64,000 nt of DNA from Orobanche coerulescens (Eukaryota; Streptophyta; Magnoliopsida; Lamiales; Orobanchaceae): NCBI GenBank assembly GCA_033398695.1, contig CM065809.1, forward strand, positions 174,954,501 through 175,018,500, read 5' to 3'. The translations under genes were made by a program, and so were the position numbers. Below, one piece after another: positions 33,116 through 45,238 of the stretch. The stretch's first letter is position 1; every line of letters begins with the position of its first letter. The notes beneath the pieces are model-generated. The model saw only the letters and a program-made list of their open reading frames with translations, ran no database searches and was not told the origin of the DNA.

Positions 33116-35079
33116 CCAACAACCATTCGATTGGGGAGTACCTCCAATACACTTGGGTACGACGGGTCAAATGCCCTTTGAATGTGAGTTATTTAAATAG
33201 TACTTGGTATAATTGAGTTTGGAATAATTACAAAAAAAATTATCTTGAATGTGAGTTATTTAAATAATTTTCAGTCTTTTGTAATTGAACTTTGGTTTCA
33301 TTTTATATCTTTTGTTTTCGTAAAGAAATTTGAAATATTCATTATATTATATAGAAAACATTACAGTCATCCACTTAAAAATTACTACTAATTAAGACTG
33401 AACGAAATATTTTTTTTCTTGTATATTTCTTTTTGATAACTTTCTGTGAATTCCCAAACCTCAAGGAAAGTTTCATAATTATTCTTGGAATTTATGAAAA
33501 ATCAAAGTATTATCTTTAGTGTAGTAACCTAAGTATTTTCTTATATGTATTTTTTGTTGCAAAATGCTACACATACACATATGCGTACACATTTTCCTAC
33601 ACACTGGTAGTAAATGATGGAAAGGGTAAAAGTAATTGACGGGAGACAAATAAGTGAGAGTAAGGAAATTAAAAAAAATAAGGACGGAAGAAATCTTTTA
33701 TTTGTTAATATACCACCCCCCTCCCCAAACAACCGACATACTCAAATTTTGTGGATCTGAAAATCTGATGCGATCGTATCACTCTCTCTGAACCCTAAAG
33801 CCTCGCCCCAAAGATATGTAAACTCCAAGTAAACCCTAAAAATATCTCTCTCTTCTCTCTCTCTCTCTCAATCATATTTGAAGAGATCGTAGATGTGAAG
33901 ATTTTTTGTTGTGGTTTGTTTTTTGGATTGTGAAGCAATTTTTTTTGTTATTGATTAGTTATTAATTAATTAACCAAGGATTTTAAAATTGTGGTGTGTA
34001 AAACGCCTATTGACACCCCCACAAATCATGATCCTTGCTTCGCATCCTATCTTTATAGTTGGATATGGCTGAAGAGGATTGATACTTCTACTTACTGATT
34101 TTCCCTGTTGAACACAAGCATATATAACAAATTTAATCACTCCATCAGCCCCATTAGTACTTGAACGCTTACATACACCAAATCCATCCTTCGAGCATAT
34201 TGTTTATAAAAATAAATTACTACCGAGTTGAATTTCATCCCAACAACATGTACCTCAATTTATCTTCAACATAAGAACGACTATCCGCTCCTTCCATTTC
34301 ACATGCTTCATTGTTTTTGAAACAGACGCTATATTCTTGAAGCTATTTACATTCTTGAGAAAAAAAAGTATACAATCAAGGATGAAGCTATTTACATTCT
34401 TGAGTTTCTTCCTTTGTTTTTATTCATTATTTAAGGATGAAGCTTGTTTTCCATGATTGAGTTGTGATAAAATATCAATTGAGAAAATCTATACAAAAAA
34501 TGAATATGTAACCGAATATGCCAAAAAAATGAATATAGAGAAAATGTTGATTGAAATGTCGAATGAAAAAAATAGGATGCTACTAAATTCACCCGAATTT
34601 TTTTTAGTCAAAGTACAACTATTTTTTTTGCTGTCGGATTCTTTAATTAAAATTAGTCAATATGTTAGAATGAAAACCCATTGAAATTATTGTTTTTCAA
34701 ATCAAAAACCAAAAAAGTTGTTATCACTTTATTATTATTTTGGAAATTATAAATTTTAACTACTACCTTCCTAATTAACATATTTAATTACAGTTAACAC
34801 CATATATGTACTATATAAATTGGCTAATTTTATTTTTTAAAGACAATTAACTTCTACCAATCTAAAATATCAGTTTTACACTTATTAAAATTTCTCCAAA
34901 TATAACTCATTCAGCATTACAAGGTAATTAGTAACTAGTGTTATATTGTGTTTTTGCAAGTTTTATTGAGTGCTGGGATTTTGAACTTTTTACTGTTATT
35001 AATTAATTTGATACTTTAATATTACATATGATTTTTTTTTATTATTGCAGGAATCTTTTTGAGTTGATGATACAAGAAA
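33116..35079. other. Intergenic, upstream of the MULE-OTU gene
   Basis: A/T-rich. Around 33760-33900 there is a leader-like CT-rich tract, and ATTATTGCAG at 35041-35050 looks like a splice acceptor shortly before the transposase ATG, so a 5' leader intron is likely. MULE terminal inverted repeats were searched for by eye and not found. Confidence 0.4.
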
Positions 35080-38000
35080 ATGTCATTTTTTGGTGATAAC
35101 AACTCAAATGAAAGCGCTGATTTTTTCACGTATACGTCGCTATTTTTCACTAATCAGGTAAAACAATCATATAGTATAAGTATTTTTATCTTTTTATTAT
35201 TATAAATATCTATATACTTTTATTTTCTTAAATATTTTGCAAGTGGATATTTTCATTAACAAACACAAATTCAATTTTAGGTGTTTAAATCTCGTGAAGA
35301 CTTAAAAGGTTGGGCGCAAAATAAGGCACGCTCTCTTGGTTACGTAATTGTAACTCAAAAATCATACACGAACGAAAGTGGGTTTTTTTATGAAGTTAAG
35401 CTTATGTGTGATCGTGGTGGTGAAATATAAAGTGAATGAAACAAGTAAAAACTCTACTACCAAAAAGATTAATTATCCATTCCGGTTGGTAGGAAAGTAT
35501 TCAAGTATATATGATGGTTGGTTGATGAGTGTGATATGTGATAAACATAATCATCCTCATGCACAACATATGAAGGGGCATCCATATGCGATGCGATTGT
35601 TTAAAGATGTATATCGATTGGTTGAAGATATGACAAAGAAGAATGTGACATTCTATCAATATTAAAGTCGCAAAATGAAAATAATGTGTCAACACTTAAA
35701 GACATATATAATGCACAATATAAAATTCGCAAGGCCTTACAAGTCGGGAAAATTACGATGCAGGTAAAATGTTACACATCTTTTTTTTCTATATATTTTG
35801 ACTTTTTTATTTTTAAATAGTCAAAATGTAATTTAATTATGAAAATTTGAATGCAGTTCTTATGTCCCTTTTACATTCCAATGGTTATGTTCACGACTTT
35901 TCTACAAATGATGTTACGAAGGAGCTCGAGGCTTTGTTTTTTGTCCATCCGACATCTTTTAAGATATGGCGTGCATTCCCACATGTATTGATAATAGATG
36001 CTACGTACAAGACGAACAAGTATAAGATGCCTTTTGTTGAGATTGTTGGCGTAACTTCTACAAGAAAGACATTTTGCATAGCTTTTGCCTTTATAAGTGA
36101 AGAAAAGATGGACAACTACAAGTGGGTATTAGAGTGTTTAAAGTTGACACTAGATGAGTGCATGCTTCCACGTTTTATAATTACTGACAGAGAGTTGGCT
36201 CTCATGAAAGCATGCAAAAAAGTTTTTCCGAATGCTACTCGATTACTTTGTAGATGGCACATTAGCCAAAATATTTTGAAGAATTGTAGGCCAACAATCA
36301 AGACGCAACGTGATTGGGACTCTTTTCTTTCAACGTGGAAGTTACTAGAAGATTCTCCGACGTGGATGTCGTACATGGAGAACTACAAGCAACTTCAATT
36401 AGTATTGAGAAAATATCCATATAATTTTTTATATCTCACATCTAATCTTACTTTTTTTATATTTTATTTAATACAATTTTTTACATCAAATAATTATATT
36501 TCAATTTTATTTAGAGGGGTGTATTCAATTGGGATTTTGTGGGATTTTTTTGGATTTTAGAAATCCTAGGATATTCAATGGATTGTTTTGAATCCATTAA
36601 AATCTTGAGGTATTCAATTTGGATTTCAAAATGTCATTTAAAATCTTGGTGTATCAATTAGGATTTCAAAATGTGATTTAAAATCTTGGTGTATTCAATC
36701 TGAATTTAAAACAATCCATTAAAATATGAGGGTATTCAAAAATCCATGGATTTTTTTGGATTCATTAAAATGGTGGATTTTGATGGATTTGTTAGTGTTT
36801 TTTGTAAGTTTTGAAATCTCACCAAAATCAATGAGATTTTGAAGGATTTCTAAGAATCCATTTGTAAATCCGAAAGACTTTGCATCAACTTTATAAGATT
36901 CTATGATGATTATTATTAATCCATGCGTTATTTCTAATCCGCCAAAATCTTTAAAAATCCATGGATTATTATTAATCCAACAAAATCTGAATTGAATACA
37001 CCCTCTTAACTTTTCAGGTGTTTTAAGTTATGTGGACGAACAATGGTTGACTAATTATAAAGAAAGGGTTGTGTCTGCATAGAGTGACCAGTCTCTCAAC
37101 TTTGGCAATCGCACAACCAACAGAGTTGAGAGCCAACACGCCAAGTTAAAAAAGTACTTGAAATCTAAAAAATATTCATTAGATCAATTTGTGGGCTATA
37201 TCAATCAATCGTTCAGTCCCAGGTTACAACAATAAATGAAAGCTTTGAAAGAAGTAGAATTTATCGTTATCACCAATATAACATATCATGTTTCAAGTTA
37301 TTACGAGGTTTTGTTTCAAATTAGGCTCTTGATATGATTTTAGGAGAACTATATCGATTGAGTGATCTTGAGTTAAACTACTCAACATATGGTTGTCAAC
37401 TTCTTAAGAGTTGTGGGCTACCATGTGCTTGCGTACTTTCAGCGTACTTAAATACGGGTCAGTTTATTAAACTAAAATCGTTTGATTATTTTTTGGAGGT
37501 CTTGGTTTTTTCAGAAACTTTAAAACAATTTTTATTTTGTTTTGCAGGTGAGGATATTCCTTTGTATTCAATTGATATCTTTTGAAGGGCACTAGATGTT
37601 TCATGGTCAACACCCTTGGAACATGAAGATATTAAATGTGACGATGAACCGCACATTTTCAAAGAAAAATTCAACACGCAGTCCAACGCTGGAAATAAGA
37701 GTTTCTTAAGAAAGCTAGGCGATATAATCAATCCAAGCACAAATTTTATTAGAGAACCCGCAGTTAAAAAAATACTCGCGGCCGGCCAAGCTTGAAGAAA
37801 CAAAAAAAGAAGAAGTATGTTGATCCAAAAAAACAAGATCCTGGTAAAAGTAGTTATTCAACCAGATTTTTTGAGATAGACTTGAATTTTGAACCGAAAA
37901 ATATTGAAACGGCGAGACATAGTTCATACTCGAACTATGAAACATGCGCACGCGACTTGTTCCCGGATTTAAACGATGAACCCGCGAGACATAGTTCACA

Positions 38001-38635
38001 TGTGAGCCAATCATTTGCTAGACATGGTTCATCTACGGTAACAAGCGCTTCAGAAAGATTTTTGAAACAATTTCCACAAATTTTCCGACCTTATCTTACA
38101 TGTTTACAAGATGTAAGATGTGACGGAAATTGCGGATTTCGACCAATCGCTGTCGCTCTTGGTCTATCTGAGGATCAGTGGCCTCGAATAAGGTCAGACT
38201 TGGTGCGGGAGTTAGATGCTAACCAGCAAAACTACAAGTATATATTTGGAACGGCAGGTTATAAAAAAATCTATAAAATCGTACAATTAGCTGGAAACGC
38301 CAAACACGGGATTGATTATTCCTTCTACATACAATAGAGTTGTTATAAGTCTAACTAATGGAGGAAACGTCGGAGGCTGTACTACGACTTTCCCGCTTTG
38401 GTCCAGTCCACCACAATTAGAGCCACATGGGACAATCGTCATTGCACATGTGAATGATAATCATTATATTAAAGCGGCATTACACGAAGGTTGCCCTTTG
38501 CCGACGACTCATCCACTTTGGAGGGCATATAAAAGTGACATTGCATCTGGATGGGAAGACCCATATGTTAGTCGTCAGGAAGAGTTTCGTGAATATTATT
38601 ATCGTATTCGTGAATTTTTTGACATATCGAAGTAA
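35080..38635 (+). pseudogene. FAR1-like MULE transposase fused to an OTU cysteine-protease domain, decayed
   Basis: Starts with MSFFGDNN at 35080. First exon ends at 35157; the second, 35281-35763, carries a FAR1/WRKY-like DNA-binding region (CDRGGE, then CDKHNHPH) broken by at least two frameshifts. The third, from 35857, has the MULE transposase core: LIIDATYKTN, FIITDRELALMKA and CRWHISQN, with two catalytic Asp. A Harbinger MITE interrupts it at 36514. A later segment has RTTNRVESQHAKLKKYL after a premature stop, then a degraded SWIM finger (GLPCACVL, where His is expected). From 37792 comes an OTU domain with its catalytic Cys in DGNCGFR (codon 38131) and, after another frameshift near 38330, its His in NDNHYI (codon 38462). 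MULEs carrying protease domains are known (for example ULP1 in Kaonashi elements). The order FAR1, MULE, SWIM, OTU suggests one former polyprotein or gene. Confidence 0.82.
36514..37005. mobile_element. Harbinger-type MITE inside the MULE gene
   Basis: 492 bp with termini GAGGGGTGTATTCAATT and AATTGAATACACCCTC, inverted copies with one indel, flanked by TTA on both sides (36511-36513 and 37006-37008). A TTA/TAA 3-bp duplication is the PIF/Harbinger hallmark. The interior is built of GGATTT/AAATCC words. It lies just before a TTTTCAG acceptor, probably inside an intron of the disrupted gene. Confidence 0.88.
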
Positions 38636-38812
38636 TTATGTAACGTTCTGTTTATTGTAATTCTAGTTTACTTATCAATGAATGGGAAGACCCATATGTT
38701 AGTCGTCATGAAGAGTTTCGTGAATATTATTATCGTATTCTTGAATTTTTTGACCTATCGAAGTAATTATGTAACGTTCTATTTATTGTAATTCTAGTTT
38801 TTATTAATGAAT
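38551..38812. repeat. 131-bp tandem duplication of the OTU gene's 3' end
   Basis: 38551-38681 and 38682-38812 are near-identical. Each has the last 28 codons or so, the stop and the start of the 3' untranslated region (GTAATTATGTAACGTTCT). Only a few bases differ, so the duplication is fairly recent. Confidence 0.88.
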
Positions 38813-39892
38813 GTTTTAATATTTTCTTACTTTTTATGTATAAGTAATTAAATAAGTAAAAAGATAATAAAAATTGAAAACATAATTAATAATTACTTAA
38901 TTATGAAAGAGAAGCACCAGACATAATGATTACATAATGATATGAAAATTTTAATAGAAAAAAAAATATAATGATTACACATGGTGGGTTTAGTGGATTG
39001 CTTGGTATATTTAGACTCACCCAAAAAATATCCTTGAAATCGAGCGAGAGCTTAACCTTAGTTTTAACTTAACTAGATGTCCTCCCGTGCGATGCAAGTC
39101 GTATAATATTAAATATTTTATTATATTAATAATATGTGATTGAATTTCAATAATATTGTAAAGTTATAAACTCTTATCATGTGATCTAAGGACACATGAT
39201 AGGAAAATTGTAATTTAGTTAAGTACAGACATTTATTTTTTCATATAGGCCAATATGAGTCTTATATCTAATTTTATAAATAATAATCAATTTTTATTAA
39301 AAGTTTATAACTCATATTCTTACAAATATAATTTTTATACGATTTGGCATTAGTATAATTATTTTATTATTTATAATCGAAACAAAATAATTTTGAAAAA
39401 GTAAATAATTGTTAAAGTACAAAACTATGAAAATAAACTAAAATAATAATTTTCTTCAATATTCCTATATTTCCATATGGAAATATTTTAATCATCTAAA
39501 TATATCATAATTATATTAAATTACTTTTTTTATATATATATATATACACACTATATGGATATAATTGTTATTATTTTTATAAAAAAATTAATACGAGAAA
39601 GTTATAATTGTTTAAATTATTAGGTTAAAAATAAAAAGAATCAAATGAGTGGAAATTTTTAATCGGTAGATAGTATATAATGGAATAACCATTTAATCCA
39701 TTTTTCTAAGATATTTAAAAAGACAATTAATGTGGAGACGATACATATTTTTTAAAATTTTTTGCGACTTTTTTTTTAATGTTAAGTATGAATGATGGGT
39801 ATGTCGTTTTCTTTATTTTAGTAATTGTTTCATTTCTTTTCTCTATCAGCAGCTTTTTTCTTCCCGTCCCTTTTTCCATCCATTAGTTTTAG
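38813..39892. other. A/T-rich intergenic DNA
   Basis: No gene supported. A TCCTCCCGTGCGATGCAAG phrase near 39080 resembles a short motif common in plant transposon ends, but no borders were found. Confidence 0.4.
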
Positions 39893-40159
39893 TAGGGTGT
39901 GCGGAAAAATCGAATTCAAAAAATAGAATCGAAAATACGAAAATTCAATCCGATGTCTCAGACTTCGGATTAGAATTTTACAGATCCAAAAATTTCGGAA
40001 ATTGCGCTGATTTTCGGATTAATCCGATCGAACCGAAATCCAAAAAAATTCGAACCGAATTTGGATTGATCCGAATCCGATCCGAACAATCGGTTCGGAT
40101 TTCGAATTAAGTAGGTGGTCCGAAATTTCGGATCGAATCGATCCGAATGCACACCCCAA
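39893..40159. mobile_element. hAT-like MITE with TTCGGAT iterons
   Basis: Termini TAGGGTGTGC and GCACACCCCAA form an imperfect inverted repeat. Flanks AGTTTTAG and AATTTTAG match at 7 of 8 positions, as expected for an aged hAT target duplication. The interior repeats TTCGGATT/AATCCGAA words. Confidence 0.65.
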
Positions 40160-40276
40160 AATTTTAGCATTTATGTTTTTTTCTTTTTTCCGTAATGCAA
40201 ACGATAAAAAGAACCTGCTTGACGCCATAAGAAAAAATATTTTTTTTTTTGCCTTTTTATTGAAAGCAAGTTTTTT

Positions 40277-40420
40277 GGGTCGGATCGACATGATGCACTA
40301 CGTGCACTGAGATCCATTGTTGGATTACACACGTCTGGCATACTCATGCAGTGTGTGTGATTGATGGTGGGGTGTGCGACGTAGTCTTTGTACCGCACGG
40401 TCCGCACCATATCCCCTCCC
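40277..40420. mobile_element. 144-bp Mutator-type MITE
   Basis: Starts GGGTCGGATC and ends ATATCCCCTCCC. Flanked by a perfect 9-bp duplication AAGTTTTTT (40268-40276 and 40421-40429), the Mutator signature. Interior has facing TTGGATTACACACG and GTGTGTGATTGATGG. A sister copy lies at 48896-49040. Confidence 0.85.
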
Positions 40421-40496
40421 AAGTTTTTTAGCCATACTTTGATGAATTATTCTATTTCTAAGGGGAAAATCTATTGCAGAAATATCATTTTTTTAA

Positions 40497-42315
40497 GAGC
40501 ATGAGGTATGGATAGCTGGTGGTTGGCGCCATGGCCACCACCCAAGACACAGCCACGGCGCACCACACCGTCGTTGGCGCCGTCGAGGCTGGCGCCGTGG
40601 CCACCAGCCAACGCCATCGTGATTTTTTATTTTTTTTTTTCTTTTTTTTTGAATTTGGAACGTTGGGAAAGTGAATCAAACGGCTATAATGCCGTTTTTT
40701 TTGTTTTTTACCCCCAAAAAATCAAATTTAATCCTACTTTTTATCCAAAAAAAACCTTATAAATACCCCATTATTTTTCAAACTTAAAACACACCTCCAA
40801 TCTTCTATATCTCATCTTCTATATCAATTCTCCCATCCAAAATGAATCCAAATCAACCATGGATCAACAACATGCTAAACGATCCGACAAACCAAATGCC
40901 GGGATCGTCTTCGAACCCCGGTAACAATCCGGGTTCGTCTTCGACCCCCGGTTACTTCCCCACCTTCCAAACACCGTTTATGAATCCCGAAGACCTATAT
41001 CAATTTAGCCAATGGAAGTTACAACAACAACAACAACAACAACATCCATATCAATTCACCCAAACACAACCCTTACCCTCACAACCGAATTCGGACCATG
41101 CTTCGTTTCATCTAGTAGACGAAGATGAAGATGAAGAAAAATCCGAATCAAGTGAAGAACCTATTCCGACACCGACCTCAAAAAATCGAGGCAAAGTCGA
41201 TGGCGAAGAAGCCAAAGTCGAAGGCCAAAAATAAAGACAAGGAGGTCGATGAAGATGTGGTTCCGTCAAACCACCACGAACTTTGGAGCCAAGACGAAGA
41301 ATATCTTTTGGCGGAGTGTTACATACAAATATCCGAGGATGCAAAAAGCGGGTGCGGATCAACAAAAGGATACGTTTTGGTACAAAGTACTTGACGCCTA
41401 CAACAAGGAAGCAAAGACGCAAGGCTTTCCTACTCGTACCAAGAATATGTTGGACGGAAAGTGGACTCAGGCGAACGAGATATCAAGAAGTTCAATTCGG
41501 TGGTGGATGAAACGGCGGTTTTGAGCGGGAAGGTGACAAAGATTTTATGAATCGTTGTCACATATTGTTTAAAAGATCAACGGGTTATGAATTTCGACAC
41601 TTGATCGCAGGGCTTTTTGAAAGACAAGCACAAGTGGAAAAATCCGGACTTCGACTTTGGCTAGACGTAATCGTCTCCGCCCTTCACCTCGGCGAGCCCG
41701 AGCATTTTGGACCCGATGACTTGCCACGACCGATGGCATGTACCGGTTTCAAAAAGTCAACGTTCATTCAACTCAACCGCTAGTTCCGGTTCAAACCGGC
41801 ATTGTTTCAAGAAATGTTGCAACAACAATACGAGTTGGACCGCAGCGAGATGGATGTTCTCGGCGAGAGTCACAAGCTCGAGTTAGTATGTATGAATCTC
41901 AGAGGATGGCCGAAGAGATGCGGGTGCTGCAAATTGATACAAGCACCATGGATCCGATGAACGCAAGGATCGTGAGGGCACAACAAGCTCGAATCCGGGC
42001 AAAATATCTAAACGAAGACGAGGACGAGAACAACAACAACAACTAGGATTTTATATTTATGTTTATGTACTAGTTTTTAATTTTATGCATTTTCCTTTTA
42101 TTGTAATGTGTGTTTTTAAATTAATGAAGTTTATTTAAGTTTATTTTGTGTTTATTTAATTTAAAAAAAAAAAAAAAAATTGGTTGACGGCACTGTAAAT
42201 TACAGTGCAGAATCTTGCCGAAATGTGGTCTTAGTGAGTTTCTGGTGCGTGACTTTTTTACGACGCTGGCGACTTTTTGCAGCCTTGGCCAGCGGCTCAA
42301 CCATACCTAATGCTC
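40497..42315 (+). mobile_element. PIF/Harbinger element carrying only the Myb-like gene
   Basis: Inverted termini GAGCATGAGGTATGG and CCATACCTAATGCTC match at 14 of 15 positions. A TAA flanks both ends (40494-40496 and 42316-42318), the Harbinger target duplication. The 1.8-kb body contains the Myb/SANT-like accessory gene but no DDE transposase, so it depends on another copy. Confidence 0.88.
40842..42046 (+). pseudogene. Harbinger Myb/SANT-like accessory protein gene, frameshifted
   Basis: Starts at ATG 40842, about 80 bases after a CTTATAAATACC TATA box. Gln-rich N-terminus, then a Myb/SANT-like domain (ELWSQDEEYLLAECYIQIS), FWYKVLDAYNKE, and a C-terminal region like the NAM-associated domain (HILFKRSTGYEFRHL). 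These are read in four different frames (breaks near 41200, 41350, 41530 and 41750), so at least four indels disable it. In active Harbinger elements this protein helps the transposase enter the nucleus and bind the ends. Such genes are often mislabelled as glutathione S-transferase T3-like. The intronless layout is typical. Confidence 0.85.
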
Positions 42316-43579
42316 TAACAGATTTGGAATTCGAACCGAAAAGAAGGTTCGATTATTTTTTATGTTAAAGTTATATGAAACTAAAAAGAAACGAATTCTT
42401 TTTTGAGTTCAGATCCCGATTCTTATTGTTCCTATATAGCTAAGTTATGGTAATTATTAGATACCCGTACGGTTTATTCTACCATTGGCCACGAAAATTT
42501 GATTTCACGTTGTGTCAGTATCAAAATTATATATTTATTTATATTTGTTGATTTTAATTTATATATCTTTTTGTTATAATTCGACTGTGCAGTTTGGAAT
42601 CAACAAAAATGAAAAATATGCAATTATAATGTCGGTTTAATATAAAACCAAATTTTTCTGACCTGACGATAAAAAATACATCTTAATATGAAAAAAATAT
42701 GTAATTTAATATCGGCCTAATATAAGACCGAGTTTTCCTGACCCGACGATAAAAAAATATATCTTAATTATACTGATATAATTATCATTTGGTATTATCG
42801 AAATTGCATAATTCAACCCTAACAAGAAGAATATACAAATTGAAATCAACAAATATGTAATTTTAGTACCAATCTAACGTCGTACTAAATTTTCCTGGCC
42901 CGATGATAGAAAAGCCCTACATTAATAAAACGTTTCAACTATATAGTGAAAAATAAATACTCAAATTTAAGATAGTAAGACGTGACAAGTCTCATAGATA
43001 CATAGAAATGAGATCAACAATAAAAATAATTTTGTACTTCCTCCGTCCACTTTTTAAAGTTCAATCTCCTCTCAAATATTTGTACACAATAAGTCACTAC
43101 TTTTTGTACCATATTACTCTCTCTTCTTTATTTAATTACTATATTTTTCACTAATGAACTCACTTTTCACTCATAACATTTACTTTTATCACTACCTTTA
43201 AGTTCTAATATGTGTGTGTATATATATATAATGACAAGCCTAATAATCTTCTATTTTTGGATCTTGTAGTCCCATATGTTTCACCTATGAATGAAAAATT
43301 CCAGTTCTGCAATTTGCTCCAAAGCCTGTAAACCACATATCTAATCTGCCATTATACAATGTTAGTTAGTCGTGCCCCTATATTTTTGATGCCACTTTGT
43401 CGGGAAAATTATACCGTGCAATTTTGATGTATCGTGCATGGTATATCAATTGTGATTATGTTGTATTTTCAATGTGATTATGTGATACACCAGTTCTGCA
43501 CCATGCATTATTTTCTCACTGTAATTAGTTGATACATCAGGTTGTAATTATGTTGTATTTTTAATTTGATTATGTGATA
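42316..43579. other. A/T-rich DNA with three degenerate 70-160 bp repeats
   Basis: Copies of a TAATRTCGG..TCTGACCYGACGATA..TCTTAAT phrase lie near 42617-42690, 42697-42770 and 42855-42930, increasingly diverged. A TTCCTCCGTCC motif at 43039 is a possible Stowaway-type end. No gene. Confidence 0.55.
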
Positions 43580-44167
43580 CACTACTAAAAAATGTATGTA
43601 TTGGCTTCACAAAAATGTGCCAATAGAGTAAAATGAAACTTTTTTCTTTGAACACATGCTCTAGCCGTGTGTGAAAAAAAAAGCCTAAAGAACCTTTAGT
43701 TTAAATGTTTGACCGTGTGAAGTTAAAGAATAAATTTTACCGTCAATTATGTGAAGCTAAAGCGAACGTAAAACAATTAACCTAATTACATTAGCTTCAC
43801 ATGGGTGAAGCTAAAACGATGGTTACAATGTTGTTTGCTTTTTGTTGTTGTATTGATGATGGTGTATTAACCTAATTAACCTAATTACATTAACCATTGT
43901 TTATGATGGTGTATTGATGGTTACAATGTATTTTTGTTGTTTGTTGCTCTATTGATGGTGTATTGTTTATGATGGTTTGGTTACAATGTCGTTTGTTGTA
44001 TATTACAATGTTGTTTATGATGGTGTATTGATGGTTACAATGTTGTTTGATGGTGATGGTTTGTGCTGTTCAGTGGTTTCTGCCTCTGTTGTCAAAAAAA
44101 AAGGGAAAGACTGATAGGAAGTTAAGGCGTCACATATGTGACGCTATAGAAGGACCTTAATATTATT

Positions 44168-44252
44168 AAAACATAGCTCAGTGGGAGGCGTGAGAATCGA
44201 ACCCACGCCTAATGGCATAAATGCGTGGCCATTAACCACTGAGCTATGTTTT
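44168..44252 (-). ncRNA. tRNA-like element with predicted three-way junction
   Basis: A perfect 17-bp outer inverted repeat (44168-44184 with 44236-44252) encloses two hairpins: 44186-44192 with 44204-44210 (7 bp, 11-nt loop) and 44211-44216 with 44228-44233 (6 bp, 11-nt loop). On the minus strand the sequence has a pol III A-box match (TAGCTCAGTGGTTAATGG) and a B-box match (GGTTCGATTCT) in the first loop. There is no normal anticodon arm, so it is not a working tRNA. It may be a tRNA-derived SINE piece or a captured pol III unit within the CACTA transposon. Transcription is not shown. Confidence 0.5.
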
Positions 44253-44639
44253 ATTTCAGTATATATATATATTACATTACATTTATTTATCCTTATACTA
44301 TATTTCCTACTTATATTTAATTTATCTTTCAAATTAAATCAATTTTCAAAATATTTAAGCATAAATAAATATATTGTAATTTAAGTTCTTAATGTTAAGA
44401 AAATTTCTTACACTATAATTATTAAATATAATTTAAAATTTATTATTTATAGTATTTAATATTTAAACCAATACAAATTTGTACATTTAAAATGGATTTA
44501 GTATGCAGAAATTTATGTAATTTTATAACAGCGTCATGTATGTGACGCCATTACTTATTTTTTAGTTGTTTAATGGCGTGTGACACCGTTTAAGAAAAAA
44601 TATTTTTTTTTAAAAAAATCGACTATGACATATTGGCGT

Positions 44640-45238
44640 TAGGGCTGTTAGCGGTCCAAGTGAACCCGAAACCCGGTCATGAACCGGACCGAAATACCCG
44701 GAACCGAAACTCACCCGAAAACTAACGAGTTCGGATTCGAGTTCTAAACATTGAACCGAAACCGATAAGACCCAGACCGATAAAATCGAAAAGAAACCCG
44801 GTAATAAATTAAAAAAAGTTTATATGTATTTTATAATTTATATATTTTATACATATATTATTAATACGTTTTGCGTGTTTTAAACATAAATAGCATGCTG
44901 GTCAAGTAGTTAATACGATGTACCTTTGAACAAAAGGTCTGGAGTTCGAATCATGAAACCCCCATTTATGTGATTTATTTTGCTGCTCTTCCTTCATTTT
45001 CCTAGTAAAGATCCATCCCACATAGGGCTGTTAGCGGTCCGAGTGAACCCGAAGCCCGGTCATGAACCGGACCGAAATACCTGAGACCGAAACTCACCCG
45101 GAAACTAACGAGTTCGGATTCGAGTTCTAAACATTGAACCGGAATCCTTATCGGTCCGGACCGGATCTACCCGGTAACCTATCGGACCAGATCCGAATCT
45201 GGAGAAAATCGGTCCGAACCAGTCCGATAACAGCTCTA
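44640..45238. mobile_element. hAT composite MITE nested in the CACTA element
   Basis: Ends TAGGGCTGTTA and TAACAGCTCTA, with a perfect 8-bp duplication ATTGGCGT (44632-44639 and 45239-45246). The first 140 bases recur at 45023-45165 in direct orientation, so the unit is composite: a left half, a filler of about 220 bp with a tRNA-like motif, and a second copy supplying the right end. The interior is rich in GAACCGGACCGAA words. Confidence 0.88.
44885..44965 (+). other. tRNA-like SINE remnant inside the hAT composite
   Basis: TGGTCAAGTAGTTAATACG resembles a pol III A box and GGTCTGGAGTTCGAATC a B box, about 50 bases apart. No flanking duplication or tail defined. Confidence 0.35.

Noticed and set aside
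44185..44235. Functional tRNA gene
   Set aside because: A and B boxes are present but there is no proper anticodon arm or seven-base acceptor stem.
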